NCBI GenBank assembly: GCA_963761615.1
Contig: CAVXGU010000003.1
Location: forward strand, 496,001 to 560,000
DNA: 64,000 nucleotides
Direction of reading: 5' to 3'
From: CAVXGU01 sp963761615
GTDB taxonomy: Bacteria; Acidobacteriota; Vicinamibacteria; Vicinamibacterales; CAVVIG01
How positions within the stretch are numbered: the stretch's first letter is position 1; each line of letters starts with the position of its first letter. Shown piece after piece: positions 1 to 8,487 of this stretch. A program made the translations under genes and the position numbers. The notes under the pieces were generated by a model, which made no database searches, was not told where the DNA came from, and was given only the letters and a program-made list of their open reading frames with translations.

Positions 1-233
1 GTCCGCGACGCCTTCGATCCGAGCGAGAAGTGGTGCAGCAGCAGGTTGTCCGGGTGACTGAAGTCCACCAGCTCGCGGTAATCGCGCGTCAGGGACTCCA
101 GCCGCTCGTCCGCCGTCTCCACGAAGATCTCGGACTCGTAGCCGGCCGCGCGGAGCACCCGCTGGATCCCGAGCACTTCGTGCCCGATGGCGTCGCCGTA
201 GCCGAGCGTCGCGAGCACCTGGTGGATGCGCAT
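1..233 (-). CDS. Glycosyltransferase, N-terminal part (cut by window edge)
   Basis: The 77 visible codons start at ATG 233-231, which overlaps the TGA stop of the upstream glycosyltransferase in an ATGA arrangement, so the two are translationally coupled. The protein begins MRIHQVLATLGYGDAIGHEV and continues with an IQRVLRAAGYESEIF segment. A glycine-rich loop after the first beta strand followed by an SEIF-type strand is typical of the N-terminal Rossmann domain of GT4-type glycosyltransferases. No signal peptide is seen, so a cytoplasmic enzyme of polysaccharide assembly is inferred. The catalytic C-terminal half lies outside the window, so donor and acceptor cannot be suggested. Confidence 0.7.
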   Translation of the reverse strand, partial: MRIHQVLATLGYGDAIGHEVLGIQRVLRAAGYESEIFVETADERLESLTRDYRELVDFSHPDNLLLHHFSLGSKASR

Positions 234-1540
234 CACGCCGTCCTCGAGGCCGGGACCGGCGCGCGAGCCGGGCCTCCGGGCAGCCCGTCCAGGACTTGGC
301 GGGCCGGCGGGAGGTTCGCCCGCCGACGCTCCAGCCAGCCCGGCAGCGGCTCCATGGCCGCCGCCGGCGGCTCCTTCGCCAGACGCTCCAGGACGCTGAG
401 GTACTTGTGCTCGATGACCGGCCATGCGTAGTGCTCGCCGAAGTAGCGCCGGCCGTTGTCGCCGAGCACCCCGTTGAGGCGCGTGTTGCGGACCAGGACG
501 TCGAGTGTCTGCAGGAACTCCGCCCGGTTCTCGTAGTAGAGGCCCGCGTTGCTGCGCAGGCACTGGCCCCGCAGGACGTCGCAGGCGCCGTTGACGAGGA
601 CGGGCGTGCCGAGCGCCCAGGCCTCGAGCACCACCATCGAGAGGCTCTCGTAGTACGACGGCATCACGAGCACCTCGGCGGCCGCGATGGCGTCGAACTT
701 GTCGGCGTCGTCGACGAAGCCAAGGACGCGAATCCGCGGATGCTCCGGAATCGGCAGGAGGGAGTTGCCGATGAGCACGAGCGACAGCGGGCTCGAGCGA
801 TCCTGCACGTGCGACTGGAAGAAGTCGAACAGCTCGCGGCAGCCCTTGTTCTCGTCGATGCGGCCGACGTAGAGGGCGAAGGGGCCCGGGATCCCGTACC
901 GCTGGCGGAAGCGCGCGGGCTGCGGCTCCTTCGGCACCTCCGAACCGACGCCCACCACCGGGCCCGGCACCGATTCGTTGGCCGCCACGGCCTGGATCAT
1001 GGCCCGCTCCTCGTAGGAGTTGTACATGATGGCCCGGACACCCCGGAAGATCGGCCCGAACATCGTCAGGCCAATCGACGGCTCGCGCTCCGCGGTCGGC
1101 ACGAGGACCGCGCGCGGGGCCGCCGCGCGCGCTCCGTGGTACGCGTGGTAGTAGCGGCAGCTGAAGAGGATGCTGAAGTCGTACGCGTCCTGGTGGCGGC
1201 CGAGGTACTCGACCAGCGCCGGCGACGTCGGGCCTTCGGCGTCGAGCCAGTCCAGCTCGTCGCCGAGCGAGTGGGTCTCCTCGAAGACGTGCGCGGACCG
1301 GCGCCCGAAGGTGGCGGGATTCCGCTCGTGCGCGACCGGAAAGCGCCGGACCGGGATGCCGTTGATCGTCTCGGTGCCGGCAGGGAGATCGTTACGCCAC
1401 GTCACGTAGTCCGTGGCGCACGTCGTGAGCACCTCGACGTCCGCATGTCGGGCGAGGTGCTCCACGACGTAGCGGGCGTGGAGCTCCGCGCCCCCGTTGA
1501 TGTTCAGCCCATAGCGCTGAACGACGACCGCGAGCTTCAC
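233..1540 (-). CDS. GT4-family glycosyltransferase
   Basis: 435 residues with GT-B architecture. The N-terminal Rossmann domain opens VVVQRYGLNINGGAELHARY, where the GGAE loop suits acceptor or phosphate binding. The C-terminal donor domain starts near residue 220 (ALYVGRIDENKG) and carries the GT4 E-x7-E motif (ESLSMVVLE, about 298-306) followed by a GTPVLVNG strand. The family transfers sugars from nucleotide donors in O-antigen, capsule or exopolysaccharide synthesis; the substrate cannot be read from sequence. It overlaps the coiled-coil gene upstream (1537-1540) and the next glycosyltransferase downstream by four bases each, so the genes form one operon. The last 40 residues are Pro/Ala/Arg-rich and probably disordered. 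Confidence 0.85.
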   Translation of the reverse strand: MKLAVVVQRYGLNINGGAELHARYVVEHLARHADVEVLTTCATDYVTWRNDLPAGTETINGIPVRRFPVAHERNPATFGRRSAHVFEETHSLGDELDWLDAEGPTSPALVEYLGRHQDAYDFSILFSCRYYHAYHGARAAAPRAVLVPTAEREPSIGLTMFGPIFRGVRAIMYNSYEERAMIQAVAANESVPGPVVGVGSEVPKEPQPARFRQRYGIPGPFALYVGRIDENKGCRELFDFFQSHVQDRSSPLSLVLIGNSLLPIPEHPRIRVLGFVDDADKFDAIAAAEVLVMPSYYESLSMVVLEAWALGTPVLVNGACDVLRGQCLRSNAGLYYENRAEFLQTLDVLVRNTRLNGVLGDNGRRYFGEHYAWPVIEHKYLSVLERLAKEPPAAAMEPLPGWLERRRANLPPARQVLDGLPGGPARAPVPASRTA

Positions 1541-2484
1541 GACTCGCTGCTGCCCTCGTCGCCGCCGGGGCCGTCGGCATCGGGGGCTTCATTCGAATCG
1601 TGCTCCGCGGCGTCCTCGCCGGCTGCCTCCGCGTCGCCCGCCTCGGCCCCGCCGCCGGTTGTTCCTCCGCCGCCCATGATGACGGCGGCCGGGACGCGTC
1701 CGCGCCGGCCGCGGCGCCGGCGCCGCCGGCGGCTGCGCTGTCCCGGGCCTTCAGCCGCCGCGCCTGCGGCGGCCGAAGGCTCGCCGGCGGGCGCGGCGAC
1801 CTCGGCCGCCGGGGGAAGCGGTTCCGGCGCCGCCGGCGGCCTCGCCTCGCGCGGGGCCGGCGCCTCGAACCGGTCGCCGGCGGAGGGCTTGTAGACCACG
1901 GCGCTCTCGAGGCTCCGCTCCCGGCGCTCGATGAAGTCCACGCGGCTGGACAGGGCCTCGACCCGCATCCGGAGGTTCTTGACCTCGATGCCCGTGCGCG
2001 TCAGCTCGAAGACCAGGTTGTGCATCACCTCGAACTGGAGGCTGTCGATGTCGCGCCGCTGGCGCTCGCGGGCCACCTCGCGCTCGAGGGTGGCGGCGTT
2101 GATCGCCTGCTGTGCCTTGAGCGCCCGCAGGTGCATCTGCAGGGCCTGTACGAACACCGCCGGGTTGAAGAACAGCTTCAGGATCGGCGACAGGAGCCGC
2201 CGAATCGTGCGGAGGATCGGCCGGTGAGACTCGAAGGACAGGTCCTCCAGCTCGAGCGGCGCCACCACGGGAGGCTCGTACGGCGGCCGCTGCCGGCGGA
2301 AGGTCTCGAGCAGGTCGGAGCGCACGCCGCGCGGGTCGAGGATCTTGTCCAGCTTGACCTGGGCGAGCTCGCGGATCTGCTCCTCGGTGTAGTCGACGCC
2401 GCGCTTGTCGCGGATGCGCGAGCGGATCTGCTCCATGATCTGCTCGACGTCGACCGAGTCGGCGCGGATATTGAAATCGGACAT
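1537..2484 (-). CDS. Coiled-coil protein with Arg-rich tail, unknown function
   Basis: 315 residues, family not recognised. Residues 1-60 are helical and charged (EQIMEQIRSRIRDKRGVDYT). Residues 85-115 hold an ILRTIRRLLSPILKLFFNPA segment that could be a short amphipathic or membrane-contacting helix. Residues 120-200 form a predicted coiled coil rich in Glu, Arg and Leu. After residue 210 the protein is Pro/Ala-rich, then has a block of eight consecutive arginines within a GRRGR context, a Gly-rich stretch and an acidic C-terminus. It sits between a prenyltransferase and two glycosyltransferases, 23 bases after the former and overlapping the latter by four, so a scaffolding or regulatory part in polysaccharide synthesis is an inference from context only. 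Confidence 0.6.
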   Translation of the reverse strand: MSDFNIRADSVDVEQIMEQIRSRIRDKRGVDYTEEQIRELAQVKLDKILDPRGVRSDLLETFRRQRPPYEPPVVAPLELEDLSFESHRPILRTIRRLLSPILKLFFNPAVFVQALQMHLRALKAQQAINAATLEREVARERQRRDIDSLQFEVMHNLVFELTRTGIEVKNLRMRVEALSSRVDFIERRERSLESAVVYKPSAGDRFEAPAPREARPPAAPEPLPPAAEVAAPAGEPSAAAGAAAEGPGQRSRRRRRRRGRRGRVPAAVIMGGGGTTGGGAEAGDAEAAGEDAAEHDSNEAPDADGPGGDEGSSES

Positions 2485-2507
2485 ATCGTGTTCGTTCCTC
2501 GGGCGTC

Positions 2508-3446
2508 CTACGGCCAGTAGAGGATCAGGGCCACCGCGGCCGCCCAGAGTGCCACGCAGACGAGCAGCGGGCGATCGTTGATGAGCATCTCGGCGGGACT
2601 GCCGCCGCCCTCACGCCGGTGCATGAGATACAGGTACCTGAAGATGCCGTACAAGGGAAACGGAATCGTCAGCCCCAGCCATGTCGTTCCGAACTTGGCC
2701 TCCGTCTCGGGGCTGATCGTGTAGAACGCGTACGCGATCAGGGTCGACGCCGTGACCACGGCGATCATCTGATCGAGCAGGTGGGCGGAGTACTCGTCGA
2801 GGATCGGTCGGTGGCTGGACGCGCCGTCGGCCAGCAGCACCAGCTCGTTGCGGCGCTTGGCCAGCGCCATGAACAGCGCCAGCAGCAGCGTGCACAGCAG
2901 CAGCCAGTGGCTGATCTCGACGTCGATCACGACGGCGCCGGCGACGGCGCGCAGCACGAATCCGCTCGCCAGCACCAGCACGTCGAGAATCACGGCGTGC
3001 TTCAGCGGTCCCGAGTACAGTCCCTGGAGCGCGAGGTAGGCCACCGCCGTGAGGCCGAACCACCACCCCAGCGCAAACGCCGCCACCAGCCCGCCCCCCG
3101 CCAGCAGCGCCGCCGCCGCGGCGGCCGTTCGCACGGCCAGGGCACCGGACGCGATCGGCCGGCGTGCCTTCGCGGGATGCTGGCGGTCGCTCTCCCGGTC
3201 GACGATGTCGTTGGCGAGGTAGACGGATCCGGACAGCGCGCAGAAGACCACGAAGGCGGCGCAGGCGCGAAGCACCGAAACGGGATCGGTCAGGCGCAGG
3301 CCGAACAGGAGTGCGGCGAAGACGAGCAGGTTCTTCGTCCACTGACTGGGACGAAGCGACACCAGGAGGTTCAGGCCGGGCCGTCCCGCGGCGTCACTGG
3401 TGCCGGCGCCCGGAACGGCCACGGAGGAGGATGTGGTGCGCGCCAT
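2508..3446 (-). CDS. UbiA-family prenyltransferase, decaprenyl-phosphate phosphoribosyltransferase-like
   Basis: 312 residues with about eight hydrophobic segments. The first UbiA aspartate motif is clear: LANDIVDRESDRQHPAKARR, followed by PIASG, at about residues 77-103. This HPxKxxRPIASG form is characteristic of the subgroup that moves phosphoribose from PRPP to polyprenyl phosphate (DPPR synthase, Rv3806c-like), rather than of ubiquinone or heme enzymes. A second acidic region follows the segment ending HAVILDVLVLASGFVLRAVAGA. It is an inner-membrane enzyme, probably making a lipid-linked pentose donor for surface glycans. It lies 17 bases after the STAS gene and just before the coiled-coil and glycosyltransferase genes. 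The exact substrate is inferred from subfamily resemblance. Confidence 0.8.
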   Translation of the reverse strand: MARTTSSSVAVPGAGTSDAAGRPGLNLLVSLRPSQWTKNLLVFAALLFGLRLTDPVSVLRACAAFVVFCALSGSVYLANDIVDRESDRQHPAKARRPIASGALAVRTAAAAAALLAGGGLVAAFALGWWFGLTAVAYLALQGLYSGPLKHAVILDVLVLASGFVLRAVAGAVVIDVEISHWLLLCTLLLALFMALAKRRNELVLLADGASSHRPILDEYSAHLLDQMIAVVTASTLIAYAFYTISPETEAKFGTTWLGLTIPFPLYGIFRYLYLMHRREGGGSPAEMLINDRPLLVCVALWAAAVALILYWP

Positions 3447-3463
3447 CTAGCGCGGTGCTGCGA

Positions 3464-3817
3464 TCAGGCCTTGGCAGAGGTCGAGAAGCTCCGGACCGCG
3501 TCGGTTTCGGACTCGAACGTCTCGAAGACCGTGAGCAGCTTCGTGATGGACAGCAGATCCGTGATGCGCTTGGTCAGGTTCACCAGCTTCAAGGCGCCGC
3601 CCTGGCGGCTCACGGTCGTGTAGGTCCGCACGATCTCGCCGAGGCCCGCGCTGTCGATGTAGGGCACTCCTTCGAGATTGAGGAGGATCTTCTTGTACCC
3701 CTGGTTGACCAGGCTGTTGACCTTGTCCTTGAGCAGTTCGTCGCCTTCGCCCTGGGTGATCTTGCCCTTCAGATCCAGGACCATGACGTCGCCCGTGGCT
3801 CGTTCCTCGATGTCCAT
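3464..3817 (-). CDS. STAS-domain anti-sigma factor antagonist
   Basis: 117 residues, one complete STAS domain of the SpoIIAA/RsbV type. The central motif YIDSAGLGEIV (about 54-64) has the serine that partner anti-sigma kinases phosphorylate in this family. The N-terminal strands read VMVLDLKGKITQGEG. These proteins sequester serine-kinase anti-sigma factors in a phosphorylation-dependent way. No kinase or phosphatase partner is visible in the window, so the target is unknown. Start ATG 3817-3815 has a GGAG ribosome-binding site about ten bases upstream. A weak TAAGCT-like -10 (3845-3850, minus strand) may serve it. The polysaccharide genes follow directly, so control of that cluster is possible but unproven. 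Confidence 0.85.
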   Translation of the reverse strand: MDIEERATGDVMVLDLKGKITQGEGDELLKDKVNSLVNQGYKKILLNLEGVPYIDSAGLGEIVRTYTTVSRQGGALKLVNLTKRITDLLSITKLLTVFETFESETDAVRSFSTSAKA

Positions 3818-3998
3818 GAAAACGCTCCAGTATGAATCGCGGTGAGCTTAACACACCCCGGCGCGACCGAGAGGCGGAGCCGTCGATCGACGCGGTGAAT
3901 CTGAGCAGCGCCTGCGGACCGGACCCGGCCGACCCCAATCGACCGGGCAGCGGGCGGCTCGGCGTGAGGATGACCGCCGCGGGTGAGGCGAGGAGAGG

Positions 3999-4307
3999 CT
4001 ACAGGCCGCCGGCGCCGGCGAACTTCCGGGACTGGAAGCACTCCTTGCAGAAGACCGGACGGCCCTGCGTCGGACGGAAGGGCACCGTCGTCTCCTTGCC
4101 ACAGGCCGAACACGTCGTCACGGTCTCCACCCGTTCACGCATCGCGCCGCCGTCGGCCGGACGACTCGCGCGCTTCGCTTTGCAGGTCTTGCACCGCTTG
4201 GGTTCGTTCTTGAAGTTCTTGTCGGCGAAGAACTGTTGTTCTCCCGCCGTCCAGAGGAACTCGGCGCCGCAATCCACGCACCTGAGAGTCCGGTCCTGGA
4301 ACTCCAT
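3999..4307 (-). CDS. Double zinc-ribbon protein
   Basis: About 102 residues from ATG 4307-4305, chosen because GAGG lies eight bases upstream; a GTG at 4316 is the alternative. Two CxxC pairs make a first ribbon (CVDCGAEF and CKTCKAKR, with WTAGEQQFFADK between them). Two more make a second (CSACGKETTVPF and CKECF). The first ribbon resembles the small probable zinc-ribbon domain found in many Acidobacteriota, Chloroflexota and Firmicutes. No enzymatic residues are visible. Nucleic-acid binding is plausible from the fold and from the position 15-24 bases after rpsU, with which it is probably co-transcribed, but no function is established. Confidence 0.75.
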   Translation of the reverse strand: MEFQDRTLRCVDCGAEFLWTAGEQQFFADKNFKNEPKRCKTCKAKRASRPADGGAMRERVETVTTCSACGKETTVPFRPTQGRPVFCKECFQSRKFAGAGGL

Positions 4308-4331
4308 CAGCCCCACCTCGTCGGGTCGGTC

Positions 4332-4529
4332 TTACTCGAGCTCCCGTCGCAGCTTCTTCCGATTCCGTTTCCGTGCGAGCGCCTGTTTCGCCCGGCGCTT
4401 GTCGCCCGGCTTCAGATAGAACGAGTGCTTCTTGATGTCTTTGATGATGTCTTCCTGCTGGACTTTCCGCTTGAAGCGGCGAAGCGCGCTCTCAATCGAT
4501 TCGCCCTCCTGAATCTTCACTTCAGCCAC
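4332..4529 (-). CDS. rpsU: 30S ribosomal protein S21
   Basis: 65 residues, the usual length for bS21. The N-terminus has the family signature ESIESALRRFKRKVQQEDII, and the C-terminus is strongly basic (KRRAKQALARKRNRKKLRR). S21 joins the 30S platform late, near the anti-Shine-Dalgarno end of 16S rRNA, and assists initiation. The start is GTG (4529-4527). A consensus sigma-70 promoter lies about 90 bases upstream on the same strand (4618-4646), so rpsU leads this minus-strand transcript with the zinc-ribbon gene next. Confidence 0.96.
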   Translation of the reverse strand: MAEVKIQEGESIESALRRFKRKVQQEDIIKDIKKHSFYLKPGDKRRAKQALARKRNRKKLRRELE

Positions 4530-4617
4530 GCTACTGATACCCCCTCACTCGACTGACGGCCAAACCATGCCCCAAGTGCATCAAATCAAATATGTTAGGC
4601 TAGCACGGTAACGGCGG

Positions 4618-4646
4618 ATTCTAGGCGCAATCCGGACCAACGTCAA
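4618..4646 (-). promoter_or_regulatory. Sigma-70 promoter of rpsU
   Basis: Read on the minus strand, TTGACG (4646-4641) and TAGAAT (4623-4618) are separated by exactly 17 bases. This gives a leader of about 80 bases before the rpsU GTG. It is one of the best vegetative promoters in the window. Confidence 0.8.
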
Positions 4647-4711
4647 CGAAATAGTCCAGCCGCGCCAACCCGCCGCCTCCGTCACGGCATACGACCTAAC
4701 GCATTCATTCC

Positions 4712-5986
4712 ATGAGAGTTCTCGTCATCGGCGGCGGAGCCAGGGAACATGCCCTTGCCGCCCGCCTGATCGCCGACCCCCAGGTATCTGACGTGGTCTG
4801 TGCGCCGGGCAACCCCGGAATCGCCCGGACCGCTCGCGTCGTCCCAGCGGACCTGCGCGACCCGGGGGCCCTGCTGCGACTGGCGGTGGACGAGCGGGCC
4901 GACCTGACCGTCGTCGGTCCGGAGGTGCCGCTCAGCCTCGGCGTCGTCGATCGCTTCGCGGCCGCCGGGCGCCCGATCGTCGGGCCGACGCAGGCGGCCG
5001 CCGCGCTCGAATCGAGCAAGGCATTCGCCAAGGCGTTCATGGCGCGGCACCACGTGCCCACGGCGCGCTTCAGGACGTGCGAGACCGCCGCCGAGGCCCT
5101 GGCCTCGGTGCGCGCCGCCGAGCTCGGGTTTCCCGTCGTGCTGAAAGCCGACGGCCTGGCGGCCGGCAAAGGTGTCGTGATCGCCCCGGATCTCGCGTCG
5201 GCCGAAGCGGCCGTCACCGCCGCGATGACCGAACGTCGCTTCGGCGACGCCGGTGCACGACTCGTGATCGAGGAGTGCCTCACCGGACCCGAGGTGTCGT
5301 TCTTCGTCCTGAGCGACGGGCGGCGTGCGCTGCCGATCGGCACCGCCCAGGATCACAAGCGCATCTTCGACGGCGACGAAGGCCCCAACACCGGCGGCAT
5401 GGGCGCGTTCGCGCCGAGCCCGCTCGTCGATGCGGCGCTGTCGGCGCGCATCATGCGCGAGGTCGTCGATCCCGTCATTGGCGGCATGGCGGACGAAGGG
5501 CGGCCGTTCGCGGGCTTCCTCTACGCCGGGCTCATGCTGACCGACGGCGGGCCGAAGGTCATCGAGTTCAACGTGCGCCTCGGGGATCCCGAAGCGCAGG
5601 TGATTCTGCCGCTCGTCGACGGACCGCTGGCCCCGCTGCTCCTCGCGGCCGCGACGGGAGATCTCGCGACGCTCGCGTGCTCCCGGTCGGACGATCGCCT
5701 GGTCGGCGTGGTGATCGCCTCGCGCGGGTATCCCGAGTCGGCGGACGCCGGCCGGCCGATTGAGGGACTCGACGAGGCGGCCGCGCTGCCGGGCGTCGCG
5801 GTCTGGCACGCGGGAACCGCGGTGCGGGACGGTGCGATCGTCACCGCCGGCGGACGCGTCCTGACGGTGACCGGACGGGCCGGGGACTTCGAGACCGCCA
5901 TCGCCCGCGCGTACGCCGGCGTCTCGCGCATCCGGTTCGACGGCATGCAGTATCGCCACGACATCGGCCGCAAGGCCCTCCGGTGA
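4712..5986 (+). CDS. purD: Phosphoribosylamine--glycine ligase
   Basis: 424 residues, the normal size for GAR synthetase, step two of de novo purine synthesis (phosphoribosylamine + glycine + ATP to GAR). The N-terminal domain starts RVLVIGGGAREHALAARL. The ATP-grasp core has VLKADGLAAGKGV (about 145-157), GPEVSFFVLSDG, the family signature DEGPNTGGMGAF, and the metal-binding FNVRLGDPEAQ near 285. It is separated from the main pur operon by rlmN and mtaB; mtaB starts inside its stop codon. The ATG start is supported by the conserved N-terminus. The 180-base region to rpsU is divergent and contains the rpsU promoter; no clear purD promoter was found. Confidence 0.97.
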   Translation: MRVLVIGGGAREHALAARLIADPQVSDVVCAPGNPGIARTARVVPADLRDPGALLRLAVDERADLTVVGPEVPLSLGVVDRFAAAGRPIVGPTQAAAALESSKAFAKAFMARHHVPTARFRTCETAAEALASVRAAELGFPVVLKADGLAAGKGVVIAPDLASAEAAVTAAMTERRFGDAGARLVIEECLTGPEVSFFVLSDGRRALPIGTAQDHKRIFDGDEGPNTGGMGAFAPSPLVDAALSARIMREVVDPVIGGMADEGRPFAGFLYAGLMLTDGGPKVIEFNVRLGDPEAQVILPLVDGPLAPLLLAAATGDLATLACSRSDDRLVGVVIASRGYPESADAGRPIEGLDEAAALPGVAVWHAGTAVRDGAIVTAGGRVLTVTGRAGDFETAIARAYAGVSRIRFDGMQYRHDIGRKALR

Positions 5987-7248
5987 AATACGCCGTCGTC
6001 ACCTTCGGCTGTCGGGTGAACCAGGCGGACACGCTCGCCCTCGAGGCCGACCTGCAGGCCGCCGGTGCGACCCCGGCGCCGCTCGAGGCGGCGGAGGTCG
6101 TGGTCGTGAACACGTGCTCGGTCACCGCCACCGCCGATCAGGGCGCGCGTCAGACGATCCGGCGCGTCGCCCGCACGAATCCCTCTGCGCGCATCGTGGT
6201 GACCGGCTGCTATGCGTCGCGCGAGCCGGCGTCCGTCCGCGCGCTTCCCCACGTGGTGCGGATCGTCCCGAACGACGACAAGTCGCGGCTGGCGGTGCTC
6301 CTGGCCGAGGACGCCGGGATGACCACCGCCCAGCGGTTCGGCGCCGGGGATGGCCCCTGCGGCGCGCCGTTCGCGCCCGGCCTCGCCGGCCGCACGGCGC
6401 TCACGCTGCGCGTCCAGACGGGCTGTGCCGAGTCGTGCGCGTACTGCACGATTCCCTCCACACGCGGCGCGCCCCGCAGTCTGCCGATCGCCGACGTGCT
6501 CGGGCAGGTGGACCGCGCGGTCGAGGCCGGGTTTCGGGAGATCGTGCTCGCCGGGGTCCATCTCGGCTCGTACGGCCGCGACCTGGATCCGCCGACCCGG
6601 CTTCTCGACCTGCTCGGTGCGCTCGTCTCCCGCTGCGCCGGCGATGACGTGCTCTTCCGCGTGAGCTCCCTCGAGCCCATGGAGTGCCCGCCCGAGGTCG
6701 TCGATCTCGTGGCGGGATCCGCGCGGCTCGCGCCGCACTTCCATCTCCCCTTGCAGCACGCGAGCGACCGGATCCTGTCCGCCATGCGGCGGCCGTACCG
6801 CCTCGAACAGTACGCCCTCCTCGTCGACCGCATTCGCGCGCTCATGCCCGAGGCGTCGATCGGCTCGGACATCATCGTCGGATTTCCCGGCGAAGGTGAC
6901 GAGGACTTCGCGACGCTGACCGGGTACCTGTCCGCCTCGCCCTTGACGCACCTGCACGTCTTTCCGTACTCCGATCGCCCCGGGACCGAGGCCTCGCGTC
7001 TCGGCCGGCGTGCGGGCGGCGCGGTCGTCAGGGCGCGTGCGCGCGCCATCAGGGCGATCGGCGCCGACCTTGCCGCGCGCTTCCGCGAGTCGCAGGTCGG
7101 TGCGCTCCGGCGCGCCCTGACGATTGACGATGGCTCGCGCGTGGTCACCGACAACTACCTGAAGCTGCGAATTCCCGCGCCGCTGGCGAGAAACCGGTGG
7201 GTGACGGTGCGCGTCCTCGGGCCCGAAGACGCCGCCATCGTCGCCTGA
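5983..7248 (+). CDS. mtaB: tRNA t6A37 methylthiotransferase (MtaB-type)
   Basis: 421 residues. This is a radical-SAM methylthiotransferase with an N-terminal UPF0004 domain whose three cysteines bind one Fe-S cluster (FGCRVNQAD, NTCSVT, VTGCYA). The radical-SAM motif is CAESCAYCTIP, at about residues 150-160, and the C-terminal TRAM part contains VVTDNYLKLRIP. The FGCRxNQ and NTCxVT forms point to MtaB, which makes ms2t6A in tRNA, rather than MiaB or RimO. The GTG start overlaps the purD stop (GTGA), so the two are coupled. It ends 11 bases from the convergent rlmN. Confidence 0.9.
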   Translation: MKYAVVTFGCRVNQADTLALEADLQAAGATPAPLEAAEVVVVNTCSVTATADQGARQTIRRVARTNPSARIVVTGCYASREPASVRALPHVVRIVPNDDKSRLAVLLAEDAGMTTAQRFGAGDGPCGAPFAPGLAGRTALTLRVQTGCAESCAYCTIPSTRGAPRSLPIADVLGQVDRAVEAGFREIVLAGVHLGSYGRDLDPPTRLLDLLGALVSRCAGDDVLFRVSSLEPMECPPEVVDLVAGSARLAPHFHLPLQHASDRILSAMRRPYRLEQYALLVDRIRALMPEASIGSDIIVGFPGEGDEDFATLTGYLSASPLTHLHVFPYSDRPGTEASRLGRRAGGAVVRARARAIRAIGADLAARFRESQVGALRRALTIDDGSRVVTDNYLKLRIPAPLARNRWVTVRVLGPEDAAIVA

Positions 7249-7259
7249 GCGGCGACGGG

Positions 7260-8372
7260 CTACGGCTGCGCCTCGAACGCCAGCGCAGCGAGCTGCTGGC
7301 CCGGCGAGCGCTGCTGGCCCTCGACCAGCAGCTGTCCGCAGGCGGCCCGGATGTCACGGCCCCGGCTCTTGCGAACCGAGACGAGGAGGTGATGATCCGC
7401 GAGGATCCGCGCGAACCGATCCACCACCTCGTCCGAGGGGCGCTCGAAGGGGATGCCCGCGGCCGCGTTGAGCGGGATCAGGTTGACCTTGGCCTTGATG
7501 CCGGCCAGCAGCCGGGCGAGGCGCCTGGCGTCCTCGGGGGCGTCGTTGACGCCGGCCAGCAGGACGTACTCGAACGTGATGCGGGCGCGCCGCGCCAGCG
7601 GGAACCGCCGGCAGGCGGCCAGCACGTCGGCGATCCCGTACTTCCGGTTGATCGGGACGAGCGCGCCGCGCTGCTCGTCGGTCGGCGCATGGAGCGAGAT
7701 CGCCAGGTTCGGCATCCGCGGCTCGCGGGCCAGGCGTTCGAGCGCCGGCGGCAGCCCCACGGTCGAGAGGGTGACCCGGCGGGGCGATACGCCGAGGCCA
7801 TGCTCGTCGCCGAGCATCGCCAGGGCCTTCATGGTCTCGTCGTAGTTGTGCAGGGGCTCGCCCATGCCCATGAGCACGATGTTGAACTTCCTGTCCGCGA
7901 GGTCGAGCGCGCGCGTCAGCACGCGGACCTGGCCGGCGATCTCGCCGGCGGTCAGGTTCCGCACGAGCCCCATCTTCCCGGTCAGGCAGAACGCGCAGGC
8001 CATCGCGCAGCCGACCTGGGTGGAGACACAGAGGGTCTGCGCGGGGGTGTCGGGGATGAAGACGGACTCGATCGCCCGGCCGTCGGCCAGGCGGAGCAGG
8101 AACTTCTCGGTCCCGTCCTCCGAGCGCTCGCGGGCGTCGATCACCGGCGTCGTCAGGATGAAGTCCCGCGCCAGGACGGCTCTCAGGTCCTTCGGCAGGT
8201 CGGTCATGGCTTCCGGACCGACCACGCCGTGCCGGTAGATCCAGCGGAAGATCTGGCGTGCGTGGAAGCGGGGCACACCGCGGGCGGCGAGCTCGGCTTC
8301 GAGGGACGGCCGGTCGAACTCGGCGAGATCCGGAGAGGTCCTGGTCACGATATCTCTTTCGTGCGGAGTCAC
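7260..8372 (-). CDS. rlmN: Dual-specificity 23S rRNA A2503 / tRNA A37 methyltransferase
   Basis: 370 residues. Radical-SAM cysteines lie in CAMACAFCLTGKMG, about residues 125-138, followed by GMGEPLHNYD and STVGLPPAL. The C-terminal AACGQL provides the acceptor cysteine needed for the ping-pong methylation of RlmN; the N-terminal accessory domain contains FRWIYRHG. It makes m2A in 23S rRNA and some tRNAs. The GTG start at 8372 has a TATGCT hexamer only five bases upstream, and no ribosome-binding site is evident, so a leaderless message is possible. A second GTG at 8351-8349 is an alternative start. Confidence 0.95.
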   Translation of the reverse strand: MTPHERDIVTRTSPDLAEFDRPSLEAELAARGVPRFHARQIFRWIYRHGVVGPEAMTDLPKDLRAVLARDFILTTPVIDARERSEDGTEKFLLRLADGRAIESVFIPDTPAQTLCVSTQVGCAMACAFCLTGKMGLVRNLTAGEIAGQVRVLTRALDLADRKFNIVLMGMGEPLHNYDETMKALAMLGDEHGLGVSPRRVTLSTVGLPPALERLAREPRMPNLAISLHAPTDEQRGALVPINRKYGIADVLAACRRFPLARRARITFEYVLLAGVNDAPEDARRLARLLAGIKAKVNLIPLNAAAGIPFERPSDEVVDRFARILADHHLLVSVRKSRGRDIRAACGQLLVEGQQRSPGQQLAALAFEAQP

Positions 8373-8428
8373 TTGCCAGCATACGGGGACTCGTCCGCTT
8401 TTTCCACTCGACGCGGCTCCGCATGGTC

Positions 8429-8457
8429 TTGCCGGAACCGGCGGCCCGTGCTAGAAT
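8429..8457 (+). promoter_or_regulatory. Sigma-70 promoter ahead of the M16 protease / purine operon
   Basis: TTGCCG (8429-8434) and TAGAAT (8452-8457) are separated by 17 bases. The start of transcription would be near 8464, giving a leader of about 24 bases to the ATG at 8488. The gene runs into purB with an ATGA overlap, so this is a likely promoter for the purine operon too. Confidence 0.7.
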
Positions 8458-8487
8458 GAATGCGGGTCGGTAAAGTCTTTTCTTTCA

